Shown here: positions 1-11,768 of the stretch, one piece after another
How positions within the stretch are numbered: the first letter of the stretch is position 1
Layout: every line of letters starts with the position of its first letter
Source: Cranoglanis bouderius
Lineage: Eukaryota; Chordata; Actinopteri; Siluriformes; Cranoglanididae
DNA: 64,000 nt
Assembly (NCBI GenBank): GCA_023630585.1
Contig: CM042540.1
Coordinates: 12,537,074-12,601,073, forward strand
Reading direction: 5' to 3'
Translations under genes and position numbers: made by a program
The notes under the pieces: model-generated
The model's input: only the letters and a program-made list of their open reading frames with translations
Told to the model about the DNA's origin: nothing
Database searches by the model: none

Positions 1-780
1 GGTTGGTACAATATATTAAAAACTGCTTTGACATGTGAAAATGCTAACTGGTTGTCACATTTAATACATTACGCTGCTAAGGTGTAAGCTCTGGTGATGT
101 TAGCGCTAGGCTTTTCCCAGCGGCATGCTAAAGCTGAATATCTTAAACCTTCCTCAAATCAGAGGCTCCAATTTCTTATGTATAATTTTTCCATGATTCA
201 TTTTTCTAATCTAAAGTTATTTGTATATAACTGCATATGTGTATAATTGAGTGCTTATATAACATCTTCACAAAGTAGCTTGTTCCAGTTTTCTTGTTAT
301 GGCTAATAAATGAAAAGTGTCACATTACACAAAATTATTTCTGCTACAATCTGAATTAGGCCAAATAAGACAATGGGGTTTTTGAAGCTCTTTTGGGGGT
401 CTTTGTTATACCACCCCCTGTATTTACAGTGGCTAATTTGAGCACCGTGTGTTTGCCAATAAGGAATCCTCCTCTGTTAGACACCCAATTTTCTGCCCTG
501 GTTGCACAGTTAGCGCTCTTATTAGGATGGGTCTCTCTGCGATCGCTTTCCAATCTCCTGGTTGGCGGGGTGCCGCGTCAGGCTAATTTAAGGGAATTAT
601 TTTGATTGTTTCCATAACGCTGATCAGATTATCACCCAGTGGGACCCACTTGCCCCGGCCCACTAGCTTTAGTCTTACATCCATTCTGTCTTTCTGCTTT
701 CTTTTTTCTACCTCGCTCAGAGCAGACAGAACATTTTTAGGTGAGAAGGATTAGTAATACATCTCATCCAAAAAGTGTTT
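1..780. other. Non-coding sequence; possible conserved element at 470-690
   Basis: No gene or recognised repeat is visible. The part around 470-690 is balanced in composition and non-repetitive, with homeodomain-like TAATTTAAG and GGGAATTATTTTGATT blocks, which is the texture of a vertebrate conserved non-coding element. That reading rests on composition alone. Short frames of 65-70 codons exist on both strands, but they overlap each other and resemble no known protein. Confidence 0.3.
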
Positions 781-902
781 GTGGTAACCCTTTCTACATA
801 AATACATACATAAATACATAAATAACTAATTCTATCTGTGCTTAATGTGCTATAAATAAGTTATGGTAACTTATAATCATGTAATGCAAGTGTCACTATT
901 CA

Positions 903-1188
903 TTATAACGATGTATAGTGTTCTGACTAATTAATAACTTGTGAATAATTATAAAGCAACTGTAATATTTATTAACAATTGGAAGAATATTGTAAACAAA
1001 TGTCATTATGGGGTGCTTCCAAAAAATAGCAAGGACATACATAGCACCAAGCCTCCTTTTCCTCCAGGGTTCCTCCAAGTAGGTGCTACATATCTGTATG
1101 TATTAGAACAAAACATCTATAATTTTTTTTGTAATGGTTTTTATAAATGTTAATTGATATTACAGTTGCTATATAATTATTCACAAGG
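903..1188. repeat. AT-rich inverted-repeat unit 1 (MITE-like)
   Basis: Positions 938-977 (GTGAATAATTATAAAGCAAC onward) are mirrored as an inverted copy at 1150-1188, giving arms of about 40 bp with a loop of about 170 bp. The left arm also recurs in direct orientation near 1365. An exact 25-nt reverse complement of 956-980 lies at 1741-1765. Arms that recur in both orientations suggest two tandem copies of a small inverted-repeat transposable element. I do not recognise the family. Confidence 0.5.
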
Positions 1189-1334
1189 TATTATTACACC
1201 ACATGACATAAATACTGAATAGTGACGCATGATTATGAGCAACTTATTAAAGCTTTATGGGACATTATTAACATTTATAAACATGCTTACAAGGAATCAT
1301 TTCAAATTTATAAAGAATCATATACATACATACA

Positions 1335-1765
1335 GTTATAACGATTTATGAATAATAATGCCCTGTGAATAATTCTAAAGTAACTGTAATATTTCTTAAC
1401 TATTATAAAAACATTTCAAACATTTAAAATGCCATCACTGCGTGCTTCCAAAAATTACAAGGACACGCATGCATACAACATGTAGCTTGCTTGTCATCTA
1501 TTTGACATCATCTATCATATTTTTTTTGTAATGTGCCTTTATTATTTCGACATTAATTTGTCAGACTTCAATAATGACTGTAATATCTGTATGTGATTTT
1601 GGAATTAATTTGGAATAAAGTGTTTCCATATTACATTGCAAAAATTAAAGTTAATAGTGTCTTACAACTTATAATGAGGAATAATTTAACACATCATTCA
1701 CTGTACTTGAAGCACTCATTGATGTTTCTAATGGTTTTGTAATTGTTAATAAATATTACAGTTGC
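1335..1765. repeat. AT-rich inverted-repeat unit 2 (MITE-like), interrupted
   Basis: This is a second copy of the preceding unit, offset by about 424 bp. It shares the block running from TATAACGAT through GTGAATAATT to GTGCTTCCAAAAA and ACAAGGACA. Its right arm, 1741-1765, is the reverse complement of the left arm and stops where the Tc1 relic begins at 1766. Sequence resembling the rest of that arm (TAATTACTCAAAGGATTCAT) resumes near 2158, as if the relic had inserted into the arm. Confidence 0.45.
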
Positions 1766-2166
1766 AGAATGGGGAAAAAATATGATCTCAGTGACTTTGA
1801 AAAACAGTAAAGCATCTTAGGACGCACAACATATCCTACCTTGAGGCAGATGGGCTACAACAGCAGACCACATCATGTTCCACTCCTCAGAACAGGAATA
1901 TGAGGCTACAGTGACCAAAATTGGACAGCTGAAGATCAGAAAAACATCACCTCATTTAATATATTGTGCATTCTGAGATGCTTTTCTGCTCACCCCGGTT
2001 GTGAAGAGTGCTTAGTTGACTTCCCGTAGCCTTCCTGTCAACTCAAACCTGGCCATTCTCCTCTGACCTCTCTTATCAACAAGGCGTTTCTGCAAGCAGA
2101 GCCGCTGTACTGAATGTTTTTTGTTTTTCACACCATTCTGTGCATTATTGGAGTCTGTAATTACTC
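1766..2166. pseudogene. Rearranged Tc1-type transposase relic, two halves head to head
   Basis: From 1766 to about 1960 the plus strand carries pieces of a Tc1/mariner transposase coding region, from the N-terminal GATCTCAGTGACTTTGA block to GGGCTACAACAGCAGACCAC. From about 1969 to 2166 the minus strand carries N-terminal coding sequence of the same family; CATTCTGAGATGCTTTTCTG and GGCCATTCTCCTCTGACC are typical pieces. The halves face opposite ways, and neither has an open frame or the catalytic DDE core. The same family recurs at 35818-36064 and on the minus strand at 57430-57755. Family recognition is from memory of fish Tc1 repeats. Confidence 0.7.
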
Positions 2167-2199
2167 AAAGGATTCATTACCAACTTACAAAGGATTATA

Positions 2200-3055
2200 A
2201 GCACAGATGTGATGCTATATGAATTTTGGCTTCATAAAAAGTGTTATGTGATTTCGGTGGTGTTTTGTTTAATTCCACTTTTCACCTTTTAGAAATGATC
2301 TCCTAGAGCTTTCTGAATTTCTAATTATACGTCTTTTTTATTTCATTAATTTTCCTCTCTGCCTTCCTTTTCTCTCAGACCAGGATGCAAAGCAGTCATC
2401 ACTAGGCAGGAGAGGAGAGAGAGAGTCAGTCATATCGATTCGGTGTCGATCACCAGCCTCGCTGCTCTCTATAACTGTCATAACAGCTGCTCTGTGTATT
2501 TGTTCAGGGAGTCTTGTGTCCCTGCCAGACCTAGATCCAAGAATCATTTCAGAGGTCATTTGTACAAGCTAAAAGGATGCCGTCTAACTACCTGATGGAC
2601 ACACACTGTTTTCAACACAAATTACCTTGATATTTGAATAGCTGGAATATTTGAATCTTTATTTACCTGTGAGGTGTCTGTTCATATAATATACCTGGAG
2701 ATATATGAAAGGATTTAAAAAATTTATTTAACATTTTATTCATCCCCCCCCACACACACACAATTACTTGCATTTCAGCAGACATTTTGGATATAATTCA
2801 GTAGGTATCAGTGTAGTATCTAGTCTAATCAGGTTTTGCCTGCTGGGTACAGATTTTATTAAGAAGAAATGGAAAAAAAAAAAATCAAATTGCAGGAACC
2901 ATATTTTTCTGGAGGTTTTTTAAACCTATATATTTGTGTATTTACTTTATCCAAACTATAGTTGAAGGCCATAGAGTTGATGGTCTTCACCGATTGAAAG
3001 ACTACGCTTGGGTCGATTAAACATAAGATGCAAAATGATGTCATGTTCTTGCTCT
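2200..3055. other. No gene seen
   Basis: Unique-looking sequence with a short C/CA tract at 2745-2762 and an A-run at 2873-2883. The 73-codon minus frame at 2338-2559 has no recognisable domain and is probably chance. Confidence 0.5.
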
Positions 3056-3059
3056 GCTC

Positions 3060-3430
3060 ATTCTCAAAACTGCACTGCCCGAGGCATTCTGGCGGCTCTC
3101 TGCGAGTTTGACTGATCTGACGGTTTGATCAATGGTAGCTTTTCTCTCCTCTATGGCCCCCGCTTGTTCCTCCAGAATGGCCTAACTCATTACAGTAATG
3201 AACTTTATAATTACTTTGCCTTGCTGAGAGGAACGAGTCTCATTTAATAAGATGCGATTGCCCTTTATTTCATTTACTTAGCCTCAATGCTTAACTTGTG
3301 GCCATTTTCCATCTCAATAAACTCCTTATCCTTTGAGCAGTCAATATCTCTCCATTATCACACAGAGCAGGTAGACTGAGGCCTCATCCTGCGCCCGAAG
3401 TTTAACACGTGCATTTTAGGAGCTAAATCA
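3060..3430. promoter_or_regulatory. Candidate conserved non-coding element
   Basis: Repeat-free sequence with clustered TAAT/ATTA and octamer-like motifs, including TCATTACAGTAATGAAC (nearly palindromic) and TTTATAATTACTTTGCC. There is no open frame of note. It resembles developmental enhancers in fish gene deserts by composition only; conservation has not been tested. Confidence 0.3.
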
Positions 3431-4225
3431 TGCTTGTCATTAGCTCAAACTTTTTAAGTGAACTTTGCTAGGTTATGTTGATGAATCAGGTGAAATCTAT
3501 TTTCACCAGTTGCTTTAATACATAACTTTGGCTGCTTTGTGTTATGTGGCTTTGTACTAAAGGCTAATCTGAAGCATCGAAATCTTTGTGTCCCTGCAGA
3601 CCAACAAAATATTACTTACACAACAGCGTCTGATGTGAATAAATTTTAGACTATTTCTTTAAATACATATCTTTTCCCTCAAGTTGTTCTATATCATAGA
3701 ACTTTTTTTTTTTTTTTTCTCATTTTGAAGAGAGCAAAGCCACCACTTTTAGGATTGCCACCTTCTTTAATATTAGAGTAAAAAAACAAACAAACATGTT
3801 ATTTAAGTACATATGATCATTAATATGGTAAAAAATTTTGTTTCGCAAAGATTTTAATATTCATGGAAGGAGTCTCCATTTTGAGTGTTTTATAACAGTC
3901 AGAGGCGAACAGTTTCTGACCACAGGAAATTATGATGAACAATGGTGCACTTTGTAGTTTCTTCGTAACAAGTAGCATTTTTTTGTCATATTAATGTCAA
4001 GATATAGTGAGGGAACAACAGTTTTAATGCTGTTATAATGTCAGAGAAAACAGGAACTAACTTGTTTTGAATGGATGAAACATATGATGTGTCATTCTTT
4101 AATAAATAAAAATTGTAACTGTTGTCCAAGAGGAATCAAACACTTGGGATGTGCTGTTGTTTGAAAATAATCAACTTCAGGGTGGTAATAGTAAATCTGC
4201 TTTGCGTCGGGCTGCATCACACCAC
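3431..4225. other. No gene seen
   Basis: AT-rich sequence with a T-run at 3702-3718. No coding frame or recognised repeat is visible. Confidence 0.5.
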
Positions 4226-4545
4226 TCACCCATCCATTTCCATACCGCTTATCCTACACAGGGTCGTGGGGAACCTGGAGCCTATCCCAGGGAACTCGGC
4301 ACACAAGGCAGGGGGCACTCTGGACAGGGTGCAAACCCAATCGCATGGACATTCACACACTACAGACAATTTGGAGAGTCCAATCAGCCTACAGTGCATG
4401 TCTTTGGACTGGGGGAGGAAACTGGAGTACCCAGAGGAAACCCCCAAAACACAGGGAGAAAATGCAAACTCTATGCACACAGAGCTGAGGTGGGATTCGA
4501 ACCACCAACCCTGGAGGTACAAAGCAAACGTGCTAAGCCACTGTG
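4226..4545 (-). mobile_element. tRNA-headed SINE (family 1), near full length
   Basis: Read on the minus strand, the copy begins with a tRNA-like head (TGGCTTAGCACG near 4540, then a B-box-like GGTTCGAATCC near 4505). It passes through the CCCAGTCCAAAGACATG body and ends with GGATAAGCGGTATGG and a short GGAT tail. In fish this architecture marks tRNA-derived SINEs that borrow an L2-type LINE tail; the catfish Mermaid/Merman repeats are plausible relatives. The frames of up to 148 codons here are translations of the SINE. Confidence 0.85.
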
Positions 4546-4549
4546 ATTA

Positions 4550-5595
4550 TTTTCCTATAACAGCATAAACTTAATTTCATTGTACTTGTATAATGACTAT
4601 AAACATATACTAGACTATATTTAAACATAAATTTGGTGTTAAATATCTAACCACACTCCCTGTGTTAAATATAATAACACACTAGTTACGTATAAAGTAA
4701 CTCAAAATTAGTTGATTACTCTGTTTTGAGTGTTTGTGGGCCACCGGTATGTTTTCCGGATGCATATGAATGATTCGTTTGGCTGTAAATTTAACTAGCC
4801 TTTAAATTACATGTCAAAACTACCCTTTACACCACTTAAATGTATTTCTTGTGCTTGATTTGGTAATATTGCATTTCATTAGTGCTAACAGACAAATTTA
4901 AAACCATAGATGTCCCCATATGATTATATCCACTGCTTATATAGAGATATCCCATTTGCTCCAAAACAATCATTGCATATGCAGAATAATACATTTACAG
5001 CTGGAAACAGCAATGTGATTTTTTTTTTTTTTTTTTTTTTTTTTTGTAATTGGGGCTCCATAAACAGGAAAGTGGCTGTAGCGAGGAGTTGGGGGCAGAG
5101 AAAGAATTTCATTTTCTTCCTATTTAGAGTTGCCAGGCGGCATTAAATAAGGATCCAGTTGCACTGCATTGTATTCAGCCTCCTTAATTAACACTTACCA
5201 CTGTAGCTATAAGGCAAGCTCATTCTTGCCTCTGAATAATAGAACCATTACAGTTGTGAATTTATGGACAATGATTCCTTTTTCAGTCAAAAAAAAAGTC
5301 TATTTTTTTTTTTTTTTTTTTACACACTCTTTCGTTGCAGCCCTGTGTCCAATATAGGGGAAGCAGGATGAAGGCTTGGCACTGAGAGAAGAGCTGTGTA
5401 GTGTTAAATCAGTCATGTGCTCTGGTTAAGAATGAGCTAAAGTAGTTCCAGTCAGGTCTTGACCACATTACTGTTCTATATCACTTTGCCAAGTTAACTG
5501 AAATAACCAAAAAGTTAGTCCACTGTCCACCACAACACACACATATAACAACAAACAAAATGACAGACAATTTCAATTTTCCAGAAATAAGTAAG
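4550..5595. other. No gene; T-rich simple runs
   Basis: AT-rich sequence with T27 at 5019-5045 and another T-run near 5304-5320. Small frames here include the homopolymers and are not credible genes. Confidence 0.6.
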
Positions 5596-5904
5596 ACAGG
5601 CTGTTGAATCATTAGAAAAATAACACTCACCCAAGGCTTGAGCCATTGATAAGCAGTTACTAGAGAGAGAGAGAGAGAGAGAGAGAGAGCATGCGTGATT
5701 GCAGTAATGAGACAGAAAAGCCGGTGAACAATATTTCAATATCAATATTTATTTATTTATTTATTTGTTTGTTGTATTTTCTGCAGTAATAAAACACGAA
5801 AAACCCTGTGAACAAGTAGGCCTGTTGATATTTATTCATTTATATGTTATATTTTTATATTATCAGCATGAAATGAAATAAAAAACCTGTTAACTCTCTC
5901 TCTC

Positions 5905-5950
<46 letters not shown>

Positions 5951-6294
5951 TCTCTCTCTCCCTTTCTCTCTCTCTCTCTCTCCCTCTCTCCCTCTCTCCA
6001 ATAACTGCATATCAATGTCTCAAGCCTCCATTACTAGTTCTAAAATGACGTTTTGGAATTAGCAACGGAGGCTTGAGATGGGATGCGTAATAAATTAGTT
6101 CCACACACGAGGTTTTTAAGGACCAAAACCTGACAAATGTCTTGAAATAAAACATCTGAACAATGTCTTGAGATGTGGTAACTGTGTTAAAAGCGGAAGA
6201 ATTGACTCCGGTCTGTTGAATTATTAGAAAATAATGCACACCTGAGGTGTATTACCACCTCGGGGTGTCCATTATTTTCTAATAATTCAACGGC
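5596..6294. repeat. Palindromic repeat complex with GA and CT microsatellites
   Basis: Three inverted structures overlap. First, 5635-5661 is the imperfect reverse complement of 5998-6026, and the neighbouring tracts (AG)14 at 5662-5689 and a CT-rich run at 5894-5998 are also complementary. Second, 6017-6078 is an imperfect 62-bp hairpin centred on AAAATGACGTTTT. Third, 6208-6294 is a near-perfect hairpin with arms of about 40 bp containing TTGAATTATTAGAAAATAAT and a loop of a few bases. I recognise the last sequence as a repeat common in otophysan genomes; its class is not certain. Confidence 0.7.
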
Positions 6295-6299
6295 CCATC

Positions 6300-7700
6300 A
6301 GCAATTATTCCTTATTTATAGAATGTTTAATGCTGAAGGGTGATGCTGTTTAGAACAAGTCTAAGCAAAAACCTGTGGTTTGGTGCCATATAAGTTCAAA
6401 AGAGCTGCAAGAAGTGAATGTGTTAGTTCAGCAGATGGACTCATCTTTGGTGGAAGTCAAACTGTTTGTTTTTCTGAACGTCCCAGTTTCCATGTAAAAT
6501 ATCCTGGTGTTGGATATGACATCAATCATCAGAAAGAGAGCTGTCTAACCTCTATTCTCTGTGCACGTGCAAACTCCATAATCAAGTCCAACAGCTGAGA
6601 CCAACAAGAAATGTTCAGAAATATGGCAAAGAAGTAATGATTCCTCACTTTCTGATAATTTTTTGAATGAGGCTGTTCCCATTGCTATAAGGGTTATGGA
6701 AAAGATTTTAAATATCCATAATGTATGACTTTCATTTAAGGATTATTTTGCACTAGAATTTTATTTCTCTATTCCTTCCGGCATGGTCCGCAGCTCTGAC
6801 ACACAATAGCCACTGAGCAATCCTCGATCCATGCAGTGCTGAGATTTGGCCCATGGGTGTCTCTCTTTTTCTTTCCAAATGTCGGCTTTGACTGAGTTCT
6901 AGGGCACATTTGTGTACCTCATTCTCAGTCACACTGTTCATCAGCAAACCGTGTGCTCTTAACAGCAACCAAACCCCAAAGCATGTCCCTGTAGTCATTT
7001 CATACATACATCTTTTAGATGACTGAGGATTTAGAGGTACATATAAACAGCCCCCAAAAAAGACATTTATAACTATCTCCTATGTGATTCTGCCCACTAA
7101 TGCAAAGGCGGTTCATTTTCCTCCAAATTGCACTGTTGCTCCGGTGGAACGCAGGGTCCGAGTGGATCTCGCTGATGGTGATTGCTGCCTAGCTACACTT
7201 AGCTGTGGATGCAGCCGCCCTTTTGGCCAGAAGGTGGTCTAGAATTATGACCATCCTTAATGTTAACTCTAGAGCTGAAGAGAAGGACAGTGGGTTAATC
7301 CTGAGCACTTTGAAGGGGTTGAAAGAGAGAGCAAGCTGCCTTGCTGTGTGTCACAGTTGAAGCAGTGGTGAAGCCGACTCGCATACACTTAAATGAGGCA
7401 AGTTTTTGGAATGAAACGAACGATATTCAAATTCAGCTCAAATGGATTGTCATTTTTATATGCGGCAGTGTCTCATCTTCTATTCCTGCAGGAATTCGGT
7501 TGACGTACTGTATATTTCTATTTTTTCCCCTTGTGCTTTCTTTCTATCCACATGCTAGCAAAAAACTTTTGATATGGAGTACCTTAAACTTCCAGTTTAA
7601 TGAAGTCTTTATGCATTTACCCTATTCTCCTACTCAGCTAAATTTTATAGAACTCTGAGTATACCTCGAGTACAAATAACTGCAGATAGGAAAATATTAT
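6300..7700. other. No gene seen
   Basis: Unique-looking sequence. The frames at 6380-6598 plus, 6753-7007 minus and 7341-7658 plus (105 codons) carry no recognisable domain. 7085-7260 has a balanced composition that could be regulatory. Confidence 0.5.
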
Positions 7701-7702
7701 GA

Positions 7703-8030
7703 TAATCCATCCATCCATCTTATCCTACACAGGGTCGTGGGGAGCCTGGAGCCTATCCCAGGGAGCTTGGGGCACAAGGCGGGGGACACCCTGGGTGGTG
7801 TGCCAACCCATCGCAGGGCACAGTCACGCACGACTCGCACACTACGGACAATTTGGAAATGCCAATCAGCCTACAGCACATGTCTTTGGACTGGGAGAGG
7901 AAACCAGAGTACCCAGAGGAAACCCCCGAAGCACGGGGAGAACATGCAAACTCCACACACACAGGGCGGAGGCGGGATTCGAACCCCCAACCCCGGAGGT
8001 GTGAGGCAAATGTGCTAACCTTTAAGCTAA
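7703..8030 (-). mobile_element. tRNA-headed SINE (family 1)
   Basis: The same family as at 4226-4545. On the minus strand it runs from a decayed tRNA-like head near 8025, through the intact B-box-like GGTTCGAATCC near 7980 and the CAGTCCAAAGACATG body, to GGATAAG and a GGAT tail at 7703-7720. The tail side has lost the usual CGGTATGGAAAA stretch. All frames in it are SINE translations. Confidence 0.85.
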
Positions 8031-9137
8031 ACTAAACGATACTTAGGGTCTAATTTCAGGTACATCACATTCACTTTTTATGTGTAAGATACATACATTA
8101 TGAAATGTGCAAAAGACATACTCATGAGGGTCGAACTGCAATGACAAACAAAGTACCTTTTGTTGAGAATGTCGTTAGGTCAGGCCCCGAAAGAAAAGAA
8201 AATGATCATAAATTGTTTATGACAATTATAATGTATTATAGATCACTGCAGAAACTCTCAGATTCTCTCTCTCTCTCTCTCTCTGTTGTTCTCTCAGCGA
8301 GCATGAAATGAATCTGAATTTGAGCCAGCGGGCTCCTCTTCTTTCTCCTCGGTGCTGCTCTCTCCAGCCCCTCTTTCATCCAGACAGGACTGTCAGCTTC
8401 AGTCCCGTGGCTTGCGGACCACATGAGCCCAGGAAGGGCACCGGACGGCCTTTAGACCCCAGCAGCAGGGCAGTAGTTTGCCAGTGGGTACACTGTGGGG
8501 GATCGGTGTGCAAGGTCAGCCAGGCTTATCTTGGAGGAGTGGATTTATGCAGGAGGGAGACATAGAGGGCTGCCTCAGAGTGCTTCTGAAGAGTGGCTTT
8601 AGTCAGAAGCTCCTTGCCTGTCCTATTAAATCTCTGCTTCATTCTATTTCTCTCAGCCTGTTTGCCTTTCTCTTTACACCTCTCTCTTTTTTAGCAGGTC
8701 AGGGTATAGTATTTCACTTGGCACGACTGTTAGAAGCAGTGTGCCTTGAGCTCACTCAATTGTGGATTATGAGAAATATTAGAAACCTCAATCTTCAGTT
8801 TACAACTATTTCCATGTTCAAAGACTACAGCCATGAGAGCTTTTTGAGTAAATTGCTCTGTCCTCAGATTTGTTCCAGCAAGTCACGCTGTAAATAATAA
8901 TGTAAATTATAATATAAGATTGGAGTGAAAGAAACAGAGACAAGCAGCATGTCAATAATTCAAGGATAAACTTTTTTTTTTTCACAGAATGTGGGGTAAG
9001 TTAATAATTATGCGCCAACAACAGTGCTGTCGTGCTCACTGATGATCTGGTCATAAAGCTGCTTTGAGAAAATTTAAAATAAATTGGAAAGAGACAAAGA
9101 CATAATGGAATTGAAATATGAATTGAAATCAACAAGA
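8031..9137. other. No gene; short CT tract
   Basis: Contains (CT)n at 8264-8284 and an otherwise unique stretch. The 139-codon plus frame at 8478-8897 overlaps other frames, has no recognised domain and shows no splice-flanked exon structure that I can argue for. Confidence 0.45.
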
Positions 9138-9167
9138 TACATGACCTTAAGTCCTGTTATTTTTTTC

Positions 9168-9259
<92 letters not shown>

Positions 9260-9285
9260 AAAATAACAGGACTTAAGGTCATGTA
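9138..9285. repeat. 148-bp palindrome centred on an AT microsatellite
   Basis: The arms 9138-9170 and 9253-9285 are exact reverse complements (ACATGACCTTAAGTCCTG on the left, mirrored on the right). They enclose an AT tract at 9169-9254 that is itself self-complementary apart from one G at 9184. The whole block can fold into one long hairpin. Confidence 0.9.
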
Positions 9286-9289
9286 TATA

Positions 9290-10165
9290 TATCAAAATGA
9301 GCTTCAGAGAAATTAAAAAGCAAACTGCAAAAGATTAAAAAGTTCTGGACATTATCATGGTAGTAGATGTACAGTTTTAGTAGACTGATTGAAGGGCATT
9401 AGATGGAGGTCACAGCAGATGAGCCTCGAGCAGGCTCAGGTGATAGTGGTGTAGTGCTTGAGATGTGTGTGTATATTTGCTTCGCGAATTTGTGCATCAT
9501 GCCATTTTAAAAATACATTTGTTAAACAGACATTTTTAAGTTATTTCAGAAAATTCTAGTACGGAATTCAAATATACCTGAATATCACAACAATTTAAAC
9601 ATTTTAGTTAAATCGTAAGACCTGCACTATCCTAACACCCACAATGTTAATTATTTTTGTCACCTAATGACAAACACCTGTTATTGTCTTAATTATAGTG
9701 TTAATTAAAGTCCGTTATTCATTATACATAATGACCACTATGGATTCAATTATATAGTAAGTACAGAATGTTTTGATTTATATTAGTGATTAGATTGTGG
9801 TAATTATATTACTATTTGAGAAATGTAATTTGACCAAATTGTATTAGTTTTTCATAACTGATGAAATAAAAAGTTATGGATATTGGACTCAGACCTTTGG
9901 ATGCTAAAACAAGTGAGCATTTATTGTATTGTATTAAATCTTGCACATTGTTACCATTGTCATGTTCATCTCAGCTTCCCATCTTTATAACAGGGGTCAA
10001 AGTCAGAGGGTGTGGGTGTAAAGTGGTATGAAATTTTATTGCACTTTTAGTTGATTTGGTTCTATAACATTTTCAAACCAATCATATGAGGCTGATTATT
10101 TGACCTTTAAACTGGTCAAGGCAATAAAGAATTCTTTATTTACTCAACCTGAATGGAATAATGCT
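9290..10165. other. No gene seen
   Basis: AT-rich, non-repetitive sequence with no credible frame or recognised element. Confidence 0.5.
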
Positions 10166-10169
10166 TTAA

Positions 10170-10460
10170 AGAAGCCATTGGTGATGCTTAGCGCCCTCTG
10201 CTGACAAGCCCCTCCTTCAACTTGTGAGATAACTTTGTGAGTGACTTTCAGTAAAATTTGGGCAGAGCTGAGCAGGATGCGGGTGGAGCTAATTCAGGGT
10301 CAGAAAAGTATAAGCAGGAGCCTGAAATAAAAAAAAACACACATAATATTGCAGTACTGCAAACTACAGTTGTTGTTTTTGCAAGATATCTTTATATTAT
10401 ATAATATAAATATAATAGCTCTAGAAACACTTTTAAACATAACAAATGGCACCTTTAATA
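10170..10460. repeat. Diverged interspersed repeat, copy 1
   Basis: Shares ordered blocks with 20842-21047: GGGGTGGAGCTAATT-like sequence, CAGAAAA.TATAA, GAAGC.TGAAATAAA, a GCAAACTACAG-like block and a terminal GCACCTTTAATA. The class is unknown, and it contains no frame. Confidence 0.5.
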
Positions 10461-10469
10461 TAAACTATA

Positions 10470-10737
10470 ACTAGATCTGTTCTATTTCTCTGTTGTTTTT
10501 TTTCTGGCTGCATCTTTCAATGCTAGCCTCGTGTCACGCTGACTCTTTCCGGCTTCACCACGCCACACCACATTGCTCTGGCACGGAAATTGAAATAATG
10601 ATAATGTGTCCCTCTGACTGCATCAAAGTATTGCCACTTCAAAAAAAAGCCGGGAGGCATGAAATGCAAATGACAATGTGGAGCAGATGGATCGAGTGCC
10701 ATCGCCTTGCCCCCGCTGAATCTTAAAGGAGGCGCTT

Positions 10738-10806
<69 letters not shown>

Positions 10807-11085
10807 ATGCATGTGTGCAGGGTGTCAAGGGGCGTTTGCAGGTCGTCGTCATCTCCTCGGTGCTCAATTGGATCATATCTGATGTGGTATCCTAAATTGT
10901 GTCTGGCAGTGAAAATGTACCTAGACACGACTCTTGCTTTGCACATTCTGTTTTTGCACATTGAGGTCATTAACCCCCTAATGGAGCCAGCAGCAATTAG
11001 CGGCTAATCAGACTTCTGTTTTGACTGCCTGCTTTACAGTTTAGATCCAGCCAAGACAACACTTTCCCTGCTGGATTACCTCCAG

Positions 11086-11090
<5 letters not shown>
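10470..11090. other. GT microsatellite with flanking unique sequence
   Basis: (GT)33 lies at 10739-10804. The flanks at 10500-10735 and 10810-11085 are balanced, non-repetitive sequence. All frames of 60-117 codons here include the CA/GT tract and are artefacts. Confidence 0.7.
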
Positions 11091-11120
<30 letters not shown>

Positions 11121-11176
11121 CTGGGTATGTTTGTTTCTCAGGTCATGTGTTTGTGATCATAAATGTTGGTGTTTGT

Positions 11177-11246
<70 letters not shown>
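11091..11246. repeat. Two GT microsatellites
   Basis: GT tracts at 11091-11119 and 11179-11246 are separated by about 60 bp of semi-repetitive GT-rich sequence. Confidence 0.9.
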
Positions 11247-11248
<2 letters not shown>

Positions 11249-11249
11249 C

Positions 11250-11737
11250 CATATATCCCAAACATTATGTATATGTTTCCCAAACATTAGTTTTCTAGCA
11301 CAAAATTAAATGTTACAGAAAAATGTTTGTATGTCATTAAAGAAAGCAGCATATTACGTAAGAGACACTTTTCAGACAAAAAACACAATGAAGGCTGCTG
11401 GGTTTTGCTGCAAAAATAAGAAGCAAGTGCGAAAGTCAAAGTCTCCAGAAGAACTGTGGCTGGTTCTGCAAGATGCTCAATAAAACTTACCAGCTCATTT
11501 CCTTATAAAACTGCACAAACTGTACTGGAGACTACAATTTTTATTTTATTTTTTATTTTTTTGTCACATCAAATATTGACTTTGTTTCATTTACTACTGT
11601 TTACTGCTCTTTACATATTTTTTTTTTTTAAATGTAGAAACATTTAACTTAATTATTTTGAAGGCATCTTTGCTCTACAGCATTTCTTTGCAAATGCCTA
11701 AAACTTTTACACAGTACTGTGTGTGTGTGTGTGTGTA

Positions 11738-11768
<31 letters not shown>

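Noticed and set aside
8478..8897. 139-codon plus-strand frame
   Set aside because: Overlaps other frames, no domain, not bounded by convincing splice sites.
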